A model generated the notes under the pieces. It was not told where the DNA came from and searched no databases. It saw nothing but the letters and a program-made list of their open reading frames with translations. This document shows, in pieces, positions 31,718 through 39,620 of a stretch of 46,509 nucleotides of DNA. Position numbers and translations under genes: made by a program. The stretch comes from Anaerolineae bacterium (GTDB lineage Bacteria; Chloroflexota; Anaerolineae; B4-G1; SLSP01): the NCBI GenBank assembly GCA_026991395.1, contig JALXBP010000102.1, positions 1-46,509 on the forward strand, written 5' to 3'. Each line of letters starts with the position of its first letter. Position 1 is the stretch's first letter.

Positions 31718-32260
31718 ATGGTGCACATTCGTTTGGCCCGCAGGGGGGACTGGGAAGCGGCGCTGAAGGTCGATACGAACTTCGAGACGCGCACGGCCTG
31801 GCAGGTGGAGGAGATCACCGGCGAGGAGCGCTGGGGCGCGATCCTGCGCCCCGCCCGCCTGCCGCGCCCTCAGAGGGTGCAGCTTCCGCGCTTTCCCGAC
31901 GAGGTGCAGCGGCGGCTGTGGGAGGGACGGGATGCCTTCTGGGTCGCGGCGGTCGGTACGCGGCAGGTTCTCGGCTACCTGGGCATCGTCGTGGAGGCGG
32001 AACGCTTCGTGGCGCGCATCACCGAGATGGCGGTCGATGCGGCCCATCGACGAGAGGGGGTCGGCTCGGCCCTGCTCGAACAGGCGGAGGCGTGGGCTTT
32101 GCGGCAGGGGCTGCGGCAGATAACGGCCGCATGTCCGCTGAAGGCCGAACCGGCGATCGCTTTCCTGCGGCGGCGCGGATTCGGACCGGCGGGCTATCAG
32201 GACGGCTACTGGCCGCAACAGGAGGCGGCATTCCTCTTCCGCAAGCGCCTGCGTCGTTAG
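31718..32260 (+). CDS. GNAT family N-acetyltransferase
   Basis: MVHIRLARRGDWEAALKVDTNFETRTAWQVEE...ITEMAVDAAHRREGVGSALLEQAEAWALRQGLRQITAACPLKAEPAIAFLRRRGFGPAGYQDGYW. Confidence 0.88.
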   Translation: MVHIRLARRGDWEAALKVDTNFETRTAWQVEEITGEERWGAILRPARLPRPQRVQLPRFPDEVQRRLWEGRDAFWVAAVGTRQVLGYLGIVVEAERFVARITEMAVDAAHRREGVGSALLEQAEAWALRQGLRQITAACPLKAEPAIAFLRRRGFGPAGYQDGYWPQQEAAFLFRKRLRR

Positions 32261-32275
32261 GGTACGCGCCGGGCG

Positions 32276-34174
32276 ATGGAGATAACGGGGCTGCTGATCG
32301 TGCTCAACGGCATGCTGACCGCCGCGGTCGGCATGACGGCGCTGGGTTTGGGGCTGTATCTGCTCTTCTACAATCGGACCAGCGCCGTTGCCCGCACCTT
32401 CGCCGCCCTGCTCGGCTGTGTCGTCGTCGTCTATCTCGCCGACATTCTCCTCGGCGGGACGGACGATCCGCGGCGGATCGCTTTCCTGCTCCGCCTGCAG
32501 TGGATGGGCATCGCCTTCACGCCGGTGCTCTATCTCGACTTCACCCGCGCGATCCGCCATTCCCTCCGCCACGATGACTTCCCGCCGCCCTGGCTGCGTG
32601 CCTTGGGCTTTGCGGTCAGTGCGCTGGTCGCCCTCCTCGCGCTCTTCACCGATCTCGTGGTCCGCGATGGGGCGCTTTCCGGCCCGACGCCGCATCTGCG
32701 TCCCGGCCCGCTCTTCTACCCCTTCGCCTTCGTCTACGCCGGGGCGACGCTGTGGGGGCTCTACCAGACCAATGCGGCGCGGCGGCGCTGCCACACCCGC
32801 GCTGCACGCCGTCGGATGGCCTATCTTTCCATCGGCTTCCTCGCGCCCGCGATGGGGGTCTTCCCCTACTTGCTCATCATCGGCTGGAGGGCGGTTCCCC
32901 ATGCCTGGCTGCTCTGGGGGATGCTCGTCGTCGGCAATCTCGCCGTGGGGACGATGATCGCGATGGTCGCCTACGGCGTCGCCTTCATCGGCGCTCTGAC
33001 GCCGGATCGCGTGGTCAAGCACCGGCTGGTGCGCTTCCTGCTGCGCGGCCCGACGGCGGCGCTGCTGGCGCTCGTCGCCTTCCACCTGGGGCACTACCTG
33101 GAAAGGCGGTGGGGGCTGGGGGAGGAGACGCTGGCGCTCGTGCTGATGGCCATCACCTTCATCGGGGCGCAGTTGGCGATCGAACTGGGCAAGCCGTTGC
33201 TCGATCTGGCGCTCTACCGTCAGGGGCGGCGCGAAGTGGAGCGGATTCAGACGATCGGCGAGCGGATGCTGACCGCTGCCGACCTGCGGCAGTTCCTCGA
33301 AAATGTGCTGGCCGCCTTCTGCGAGGTGCTGCGCGGTGAGGCGGGGTTCATCGCCGTTCTGGAGGACGGACAGCCGCAGCAGGAGATATGGTGCGGCCAT
33401 CCCGTCGATGCGGAGGCGATCTCGACGCTCTCGGTCCCCGACCGTATGCGGGAGCGGGAGGGGCTTTTCTTCCGCACGGACGGCTACTGGCTGGCGCCGA
33501 TCTACGACAAGGGGGGCGCGGTGATGCTGGGCCTGGTCGGCATCCTCCGTCCGCAGGTGGAAAGCCCGCTGCCGGAGGCGCAGGAGCGGACGCTGGAGCA
33601 ACTGCTCCTCCAGGCCGGTGCCGCGCTCGACGACCGCCGCCTGCAGCAGATCGTCTTGGCCGCCTTCTCCCCCATCCTGCCGGAGTTGGCGGAGATTCAG
33701 CGGCGTAGCGGCATGCTGCGTTACGGGGCGGATGAGGTCGGCGAGTTCTCGCTCATCGAATCGGAGGAGCTGCCGCAGTGGGTACACGATGCGCTGGCGC
33801 ACTACTGGGGCGGGCCGCGTCTGACGGAGAACCCGCTCCTGCGCCTGAAGATCGTGCGCCAGGTGGCTGCCGCGCACGGCGAGAATCCGGTCAACGGGCT
33901 GCGGCTCGTCCTCAGCGAGGCGATCGAGCGCCTGCGTCCGGGCGGGGAGCGCAAGCTGACGGCTCCCGAATGGCTGCTCTACAACATCCTGGAGATGAAG
34001 TTCCTGCGGGGGCAGAAGGTGCGCGAGGTGGCGATGCGCCTGGCGATGAGCGAGTCGGATTTCTACCGCAAGCAGCGCATCGCCATCCGCAACCTGGCCC
34101 GCATCATTGCCGAGATGGAGACGGAGGCCCGCGATGGCCGCGGGCCGGTCTCCGGCGGCGAGGAGGGGGCATGA
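32276..34174 (+). CDS. 7TM-type N-terminal sensor + GAF-like domain + C-terminal HTH-like segment; no kinase domain
   Basis: Seven or more hydrophobic segments in the first ~300 aa; VERIQTIGERMLTAADLRQFLENVLAAFCEVLRGEAGFIAVLEDG (GAF-like); C-terminal LLYNILEMKFLRGQKVREVAMRLAMSESDFYRKQRIAIRNLARIIAEME. Confidence 0.75.
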   Translation: MEITGLLIVLNGMLTAAVGMTALGLGLYLLFYNRTSAVARTFAALLGCVVVVYLADILLGGTDDPRRIAFLLRLQWMGIAFTPVLYLDFTRAIRHSLRHDDFPPPWLRALGFAVSALVALLALFTDLVVRDGALSGPTPHLRPGPLFYPFAFVYAGATLWGLYQTNAARRRCHTRAARRRMAYLSIGFLAPAMGVFPYLLIIGWRAVPHAWLLWGMLVVGNLAVGTMIAMVAYGVAFIGALTPDRVVKHRLVRFLLRGPTAALLALVAFHLGHYLERRWGLGEETLALVLMAITFIGAQLAIELGKPLLDLALYRQGRREVERIQTIGERMLTAADLRQFLENVLAAFCEVLRGEAGFIAVLEDGQPQQEIWCGHPVDAEAISTLSVPDRMREREGLFFRTDGYWLAPIYDKGGAVMLGLVGILRPQVESPLPEAQERTLEQLLLQAGAALDDRRLQQIVLAAFSPILPELAEIQRRSGMLRYGADEVGEFSLIESEELPQWVHDALAHYWGGPRLTENPLLRLKIVRQVAAAHGENPVNGLRLVLSEAIERLRPGGERKLTAPEWLLYNILEMKFLRGQKVREVAMRLAMSESDFYRKQRIAIRNLARIIAEMETEARDGRGPVSGGEEGA

Positions 34175-34194
34175 GCCTGCTGCGCAAATTTGGC

Positions 34195-34200
34195 TATAAT
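34195..34200 (+). promoter_or_regulatory. Candidate -10 element (TATAAT) upstream of ccdA-like gene
   Basis: Consensus TATAAT 21-26 nt after the preceding gene; no clear -35. Confidence 0.35.
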
Positions 34201-34245
34201 GGCGTGGCATAACGTGGCATTTCGAGATCGAGTAAGGAGGCGGCT

Positions 34246-34977
34246 ATGTTCACCATCGATGTCAATATCGGCGTGGCCTTTCTTGCCGGACTGGCTTCGT
34301 TCCTGGCACCCTGCGTGCTGCCGATGGTGCCCGTCTATCTGGGCTACCTGAGCGGCTACGCGGTCGCGCACGGCGAGGTGCGCACGCGGCGGGAGCGGCT
34401 CTACCTGGTGCTCCACGCCGTCTTCTTCGTCATCGGCTTCACCGTCGTCTTCGTGGCGATGGGGGTGGCCGCCGGGTCGCTGGGGCGTTTCCTGCGCGGT
34501 GCCTGGGTGCACTACCTCGGCGGGCTGATCATCATCATCTTCGGCCTGACGCTGATGGAGGTGCTCTACATCCCCTTCCTCTACCAGGAGGCAAAGCTGG
34601 AGGTGGAGCGGAAGAAGGAGTGGGGGTATCTCTCCTCCTTGCTCATCGGGATGGTCTTTGCCGCGGGATGGACGCCGTGCGTCGGGCCGGCGCTGGCTTC
34701 GATCCTGATGCTGAGCGCGAATCAGACGACGGCGATGCAGGGGGCGCTCCTCCTGGCCGCTTACTCCGCCGGTGTCGGCGTGCCCTTCATCCTCTCCGCG
34801 CTGCTCGTCGATTACCTGAGCGGCTGGCTGCAGAAGGTCAACCGCTACCTGCCGATGATCCAGAAGGCGACGGGGGTGCTGCTCGTCATCTTGGGGATCA
34901 TCGTCTTCACGAACAGTTTCTCGCTCATCGGCGATCTGATGCAGAAGCTGGGGCTGGGATGGGACCTGGGCTTGTGA
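34246..34977 (+). CDS. ccdA: CcdA/DsbD-family thiol:disulfide transmembrane protein
   Basis: MFTIDVNIGVAFLAGLASFLAPCVLPMVPVYLGYLSGYAV...GMVFAAGWTPCVGPALASILMLSA; APCVLP and TPCVGP cysteines. Confidence 0.92.
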   Translation: MFTIDVNIGVAFLAGLASFLAPCVLPMVPVYLGYLSGYAVAHGEVRTRRERLYLVLHAVFFVIGFTVVFVAMGVAAGSLGRFLRGAWVHYLGGLIIIIFGLTLMEVLYIPFLYQEAKLEVERKKEWGYLSSLLIGMVFAAGWTPCVGPALASILMLSANQTTAMQGALLLAAYSAGVGVPFILSALLVDYLSGWLQKVNRYLPMIQKATGVLLVILGIIVFTNSFSLIGDLMQKLGLGWDLGL

Positions 34978-35687
34978 AGCCGCCGCTTTCGACGGAGGCC
35001 ATCGTCGCCGAGGCCCGGCGGCGTGTGGCGACGCGCCGCCGTCCCCCGACTTCCGGCGAGCGGGCGGTGATGTGGCTGGCCCGCCACTGGCTGGCGCTGC
35101 TCAACACCCTCGACGGGCTTTACCTGGGGATTGCCTTCCTTGCCCCCGTGCTGATGCACTTCGGGCGGGAGCGGGCGGCGATGACCATCTACCGCGCCTA
35201 TCGCTTCGTCTGCCACCAGCTTCCCTTTCGCTCCTGGTTCCTCTTCGGGGAGCGGGCGGCCTATCCCCTGACCGAGCCGCTCTCCCTGGAGGCGCTGGAG
35301 CGGTCGCGTGATTTCATCGGCAATGCGCAGATGGGGTACAAGGTAGCCTTTTGCCAGCGCGATGTGGCCATCTACGGCGCGATCCTCGTCGGCGGGCTGC
35401 TCTTCGCGCTCCTGCGCGATCGCGTGCACATCAAGCCGCTGCCGTGGTGGGCCTTCATCCTCTTCGGCATCGTGCCGATGGGCGTGGACGGCGGCTACCA
35501 ATGGTTCACCTACTTTCGCTGGTGGTATCATCTTTCGTCGGCGCTTCCGCACGAAACGACGCCGTTGCTGCGCACCCTGACGGGGGCGCTCTTCGGCTTC
35601 ACGGCCGTGTGGCTCACCTATCCGCTGCTGGAGGACTTTTTCGCCGATGTGCGGAAGATGCTGGCGCTCCGTCTGAAGATCGAGTGA
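34974..35687 (+). CDS. DUF2085-type membrane protein
   Basis: GTG start overlapping the ccdA stop; YRAYRFVCHQLPFRSWFLFGERAAYPL...IGNAQMGYKVAFCQRDVAIYGAILVGGLLFALLRDRV; CHQLP and CQRD motifs. Confidence 0.82.
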   Translation: MKPPLSTEAIVAEARRRVATRRRPPTSGERAVMWLARHWLALLNTLDGLYLGIAFLAPVLMHFGRERAAMTIYRAYRFVCHQLPFRSWFLFGERAAYPLTEPLSLEALERSRDFIGNAQMGYKVAFCQRDVAIYGAILVGGLLFALLRDRVHIKPLPWWAFILFGIVPMGVDGGYQWFTYFRWWYHLSSALPHETTPLLRTLTGALFGFTAVWLTYPLLEDFFADVRKMLALRLKIE

Positions 35688-35697
35688 GGAGGTCTCT

Positions 35698-36534
35698 ATG
35701 CAACCACCTGTTCCGCCCATCATCGTCTCCTGGGGGCCGTTCGCCGTCCATTGGTACGGCCTGTTGATCGTAACGGGCATCATCATGGCCGCCATCACGA
35801 CCGCTTACTTGGCCAAGGTGAACGGCGACGACGGCGAGCGCGTCTGGGATATGCTGCTCGTGGTCGTCATCGCCGGTGTGATCGGCGCCCGTCTCTATCA
35901 CGTCTTTTCCCAGCCTGCCGGTGGTCTGCGCGGCTGGAGTTACTACAAGCAGAATCCCGTCGAAATCCTCTTCATCTGGGAAGGCGGCCTGGGCATCTAC
36001 GGGGCGGTCCTGGGCGGCGCTATCGGCCTTTACCTCTACTGCCGCCACGAGGGGCTTTCGCCGCTCCGCTGGATGGACTACGCCGTGCCCGGTGTGGCCC
36101 TTGGCCAGGCTATCGGGCGCTGGGGAAACTACATGAACCGTGAACTGTACGGTCCGCCGACCACGCTCCCCTGGGGGCTGAACATCCCCGCGCCCTACCG
36201 CATCGCGCCCTACAACGATATGACGCGCTATCCGCCGGAGGTGCGCTTCCATCCGACCTTCCTCTACGAATCGTTGGGGGCACTGGTGCTCTTCTTCATC
36301 CTCTTCACCCTGGGCGCGAAGCACTACGAGCGGCTGAAGGAGGGGGACCTGGTGCTCGGTTACCTGCTGGGCTACGCCGTCATCCGCTTCTTCACCGAGA
36401 TGCTCCGCCCCGATGCCTGGCGGATGGGAGCGCTGGCGACGGCCCAGGTGATCGCGCTGGTGCTCGGCAGCGTCTCGCTGGTGCTCCTCGTTGTGCGGCA
36501 CTTGGGGAGACGCTCTGCTTCACCCCCGGCGTGA
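35698..36534 (+). CDS. lgt: Prolipoprotein diacylglyceryl transferase
   Basis: VSWGPFAVHWYGLLIVTGIIMAAI...IGARLYHVF...WEGGLGIYGAVLGGAIGLYLYCR...AIGRWGNYMNRELYGPPTTLPWGL...HPTFLYESLG. Confidence 0.96.
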   Translation: MQPPVPPIIVSWGPFAVHWYGLLIVTGIIMAAITTAYLAKVNGDDGERVWDMLLVVVIAGVIGARLYHVFSQPAGGLRGWSYYKQNPVEILFIWEGGLGIYGAVLGGAIGLYLYCRHEGLSPLRWMDYAVPGVALGQAIGRWGNYMNRELYGPPTTLPWGLNIPAPYRIAPYNDMTRYPPEVRFHPTFLYESLGALVLFFILFTLGAKHYERLKEGDLVLGYLLGYAVIRFFTEMLRPDAWRMGALATAQVIALVLGSVSLVLLVVRHLGRRSASPPA

Positions 36535-36559
36535 GGCCGGGGCACGAGGAGGTGATGCA

Positions 36560-37255
36560 ATGTCGTGGACGGCGGCGCTGGTGCAGTTGCAGGAGGTGGA
36601 TACGGAGTTGGCAGCAGCCCGTCGGCGGCTGGCCGAGGTCGAGGCGGCGCTGGCCGATCGGAGCGTGCTCGAGGCCCCGCAGCGCGCGGTGGAGGAAGGC
36701 CGCCGGGCGGCGAAGGCGGCGCGGCAGAAGCAGGAGAGCCTGGAGTTCGAGTTGGGGCGGGTGGAGGAGAAGCGCCGTCGGGCGGAGACCAAGCTCTACG
36801 GCGGTGCGGTGAAGAACCCGCGCGAGCTTGCCGATCTGCAGGCCAAGGTAGCCTCGCTGAAGCGACGCAAGGAGAAGCTGGAGGACGACCTGCTGGAGGC
36901 GATGGTCGAGCGGGAGGAGGTGGAAGCCCGTTTGGCCGAGGCGGAGGCGCATCTCGCCGAGGTGCAGGCGGCGTGGGAGGCCGAGCACGACCGCCTGGAG
37001 GTGGAGGCCGTCGAGCTAAGGGGCCATATTCCGGTTCTGGAGGAGCGGGCGGCGGCGCTGAGCGCCAAACTGCCGCCGAGCGTCCTCGCCAGCTATCGGC
37101 ACTTGCTGCGGCGCAAGAACGGCATCGCCGTCGCGCATCTGCAGGGCGAAAGCTGCAGTATCTGCGGCACGCTGGTGCCCCCGCGCACCCGGCAGGCCGT
37201 CCGCGCCGGGGAGGAGGCTTATTGCGATAGCTGCGGGCGTCTGCTGGTGGCCTGA
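36560..37255 (+). CDS. Coiled-coil protein with C4 zinc ribbon (DUF164/CT398-like)
   Basis: MSWTAALVQLQEVDTELAAARRRLAEVEAAL...; KLYGGAVKNPRELADLQAKVASLKRRKEKLED; C-terminal SCSICGTLVPPRTRQAVRAGEEAYCDSCGRLL. Confidence 0.88.
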   Translation: MSWTAALVQLQEVDTELAAARRRLAEVEAALADRSVLEAPQRAVEEGRRAAKAARQKQESLEFELGRVEEKRRRAETKLYGGAVKNPRELADLQAKVASLKRRKEKLEDDLLEAMVEREEVEARLAEAEAHLAEVQAAWEAEHDRLEVEAVELRGHIPVLEERAAALSAKLPPSVLASYRHLLRRKNGIAVAHLQGESCSICGTLVPPRTRQAVRAGEEAYCDSCGRLLVA

Positions 37256-37276
37256 ACGCCCCGCCTGTCCGTTGTG

Positions 37277-37311
37277 CAACGTGCCGGTCCCCTGGGGAGA
37301 CCGGCACGTTG
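37277..37311. terminator. Bidirectional hairpin terminator between convergent genes
   Basis: 13-bp perfect stem CAACGTGCCGGTC / GACCGGCACGTTG with 9-nt loop. Confidence 0.7.
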
Positions 37312-37331
37312 TCGCTCTGGGAAAGGTACCG

Positions 37332-38375
37332 CTACTTCTTCAGTTCGTTGAGCCGCTTTTCCCACTTGTTGTAGAGCCGCTCGTAGATCTTCTCGCTGAT
37401 CTCGCCGGACACGAGGCGGGCGTCGAGGTTGTCGAGGAAGGCTTGGATCTCCTCCGGCGTGGAGGGGTTGGCCGGTACGCCGCCCCCGCCGCCGGAAGCG
37501 GGCTGCTGCGCGGCCTGCTGCGGCTGCTGCTGCATAGACTGGCCGAGCATCTGCGCCATGGTCGCGCCCATCCCGATGCCTGCGCCCAAGCCGACGCCGG
37601 TCGAGGCCCCGCCAGAGGGGTTCTGCGCCGCATCCCGCATCGCCTGGGCGGCCTGATACTGCATGTAGGCGTTCATATCGCCGATCGCGCCCATCGCGCC
37701 GCGGGCATCGATGGCCTTGGCCGTCTCTTCCGTCGGCGTGAGGGAGGCGATGAGGAAGGCAGTCAGGGAGACGCCGCGCGATTCGAACTCCTCGTTGGCC
37801 TTGGCCCGCACGCCCATCGCGATCTCTTCGGAAAGGGCCGGCAGCTTGAGGACCGACTGGTTCATCTCGCCGATGAGGTCCATCAGCTTGTTGATGATGA
37901 CGCTGCGGAAGAAGCTCTCGATGTCGCGGGTGGAATACAGCCCCTGCGTGCCGACCATCTTGGCGACGAAGAGATGGGGGTCCATCACCTGGATGGCGTA
38001 CTGGCCGTAGGCGGTTACGCGGGCCATGCCCAGGATAGGGTCGGTGAGGGGGATCGGCTGCGGCGTCCCCCACTTCATATCGGTCAGTTCGCGCGTGGTG
38101 ACGAAGTAGACCTCCGCTTTGAAGGGCGTCCGACCGGAGAAGGCCTTGCCCAGCAACTCGGTCAGCAGGGGGACGTTGGCCGTCGAGATGGTGTGCCGCC
38201 CCGGCCCGAAGGTGTCCAGCGCCTTGCCGTCGCGGAAGAAGACGGCGGCCTGCCCCTCGCGGACGATGAGCTGGCTGCCGAGGCGGAAATCGCCGGAGCC
38301 GCGTTCGGGGATGCGATGGACGATCTCGTTACGCCCCTCGTCCACATACTCGATAATGTCGAAAATGCGTGCCAT
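37332..38375 (-). CDS. SPFH-domain (YdjI-like) protein with Gln/Gly-rich linker and SHOCT-like C-terminus
   Basis: MARIFDIIEYVDEGRNEIVHRIPERGSGDFRLGSQLIVREGQAAVFFRDGKALDTFGPGRHTISTANVPLLTELLGKAFSGRTPFKAEVYFVTTRELTDMKWGTPQPIPLTD...; C-terminal EIQAFLDNLDARLVSGEISEKIYERLYNKWEKRLNELKK. Confidence 0.9.
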   Translation of the reverse strand: MARIFDIIEYVDEGRNEIVHRIPERGSGDFRLGSQLIVREGQAAVFFRDGKALDTFGPGRHTISTANVPLLTELLGKAFSGRTPFKAEVYFVTTRELTDMKWGTPQPIPLTDPILGMARVTAYGQYAIQVMDPHLFVAKMVGTQGLYSTRDIESFFRSVIINKLMDLIGEMNQSVLKLPALSEEIAMGVRAKANEEFESRGVSLTAFLIASLTPTEETAKAIDARGAMGAIGDMNAYMQYQAAQAMRDAAQNPSGGASTGVGLGAGIGMGATMAQMLGQSMQQQPQQAAQQPASGGGGGVPANPSTPEEIQAFLDNLDARLVSGEISEKIYERLYNKWEKRLNELKK

Positions 38376-38401
38376 GGTCCTTTACCTCCTCTTGGCTGCC
38401 T

Positions 38402-38929
38402 TCAGGCACCGATCTCCGCGGTGCCCTTGATGACCTCTTCCCGTTCGTCGAAGGTGTTGTTCGCTTCGCGGGCGATGTCGCGAATGAGCAGAACGGTCGC
38501 TTTGACGTCGCCTTCTACCGTCTCCCGCGCCCGTCCGACGGCCTCTTCCAGGCGGCGGGCGTAGTCGAGGAGCGCCGAGTCGAATTGGTAGAGGCGGTCG
38601 AGATCGTCCTCCTTGACGCGCACGGCGTCGAACAGCCCTCCATAGCCGTAGGAGGCGGTTCGCACGCGATCGATGAAGGTCTGCAATTGGGTGATGGTGC
38701 TGCCGACCTCATCGAGCAACTCGAACTTGCCGACGGAGATGAGGTCTTGCTGCAGTGCATCGAGTTCCCGCTTGATGGGGCGCAGACGACTCACCAGGGT
38801 GTCGCGCAGGAGCTTGTCGGCCTCGCGGCGGAGTTCCTTCTGCTTGTACCCCTTGTAGCCGGGGACGGTCTCCGTCAGCTTCTCCTCCAGCGAGGACATT
38901 TCTCCCTTGATCTGATCCAACAACGACAT
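38402..38929 (-). CDS. Helical hypothetical protein, co-oriented partner of SPFH gene
   Basis: MSLLDQIKGEMSSLEEKLTETVPGYKGYKQKELRREADKLLRDTLVSRLRPIKRELDALQQDLISVGKFELLDEVGSTITQLQTFIDRVRTASYGYGGLFDAVRV...; good RBS. Confidence 0.75.
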   Translation of the reverse strand: MSLLDQIKGEMSSLEEKLTETVPGYKGYKQKELRREADKLLRDTLVSRLRPIKRELDALQQDLISVGKFELLDEVGSTITQLQTFIDRVRTASYGYGGLFDAVRVKEDDLDRLYQFDSALLDYARRLEEAVGRARETVEGDVKATVLLIRDIAREANNTFDEREEVIKGTAEIGA

Positions 38930-38969
38930 GTGAAAGCCTCCTTTCTTGGCTTAGAGCGGTTGCACTTCC

Positions 38970-38998
38970 ATTATAGGGGGAAGGTATGGATTTAGCAA
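38970..38998 (-). promoter_or_regulatory. Putative promoter of the SPFH operon (TTGCTA-17-TATAAT)
   Basis: Minus strand TTGCTA (38993-38998), 17-nt spacer, TATAAT (38970-38975). Confidence 0.65.
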
Positions 38999-39088
38999 CC
39001 GGCTTCTCCGGCTGATACGTCTGTCTTCATTACGCACGCGAGGCCCTCAGGTTGCCGACGAATATTCGCCAACTTCCGGCTTCTTCGG

Positions 39089-39094
39089 TATAAT
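39089..39094 (+). promoter_or_regulatory. -10 element (TATAAT) upstream of HIT gene
   Basis: TTCTTCGGTATAATCGGCG, 29 nt before the HIT start; no strong -35. Confidence 0.45.
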
Positions 39095-39122
39095 CGGCGA
39101 AAAGTCCTCGGGAGGCGGAAGG

Positions 39123-39620
39123 ATGCGACAACTCTGGGCACCGTGGCGCATGGCCTATTTGCAGAGCGACAAGGAGGCCGAGGGAGGAGGCTGCCTCTTC
39201 TGCCACAAGATCCAGGCGGATGACGCGGCGGAACAGATTCTCTACCGTGGCGAGCATTGCTACATCACGCTCAACCGCTACCCGTACAACACCGGCCACC
39301 TCCTCATCGTCCCCTACCGCCATGTCGATCGGCTGGACGCCCTCGATGAAGTCTCGGCGGCGGAACTCGTCCTGCTCACCCAGGCCGCCTTGCGCGTGCT
39401 GGAGGCGGTCTACCACCCCCAGGGCTTCAATATGGGCATCAATCAGGGCCGTGCCGCCGGTGCCGGGGTCGCCGAGCATCTCCACTTGCACGTCGTGCCG
39501 CGCTGGAGCGGGGACGCCAACTATATGACGACGATCGCCGAGACCCGCGTCATGCCGGAGACGCTCGTCCAGACCTACGAGCGCCTGCTGCCCCACTTCC
39601 GCAAGCTGCGCGATGCTTGA
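39123..39620 (+). CDS. HIT-family nucleotide hydrolase/phosphorylase
   Basis: MRQLWAPWRMAYLQSDKEAEGGGCLFCHKIQ...YPYNTGHLLIVPYRHVDRLDAL...GVAEHLHLHVVPRWSGDANYMTTI; HxHxH triad. Confidence 0.93.
   Translation: MRQLWAPWRMAYLQSDKEAEGGGCLFCHKIQADDAAEQILYRGEHCYITLNRYPYNTGHLLIVPYRHVDRLDALDEVSAAELVLLTQAALRVLEAVYHPQGFNMGINQGRAAGAGVAEHLHLHVVPRWSGDANYMTTIAETRVMPETLVQTYERLLPHFRKLRDA

Noticed and set aside
30866-34210. 1114-aa minus-strand ORF
   Set aside because: Runs antisense across the end of punA, the PT-linker protein gene, the GNAT gene and the 7TM gene; an artefact of stop-poor GC-rich sequence.
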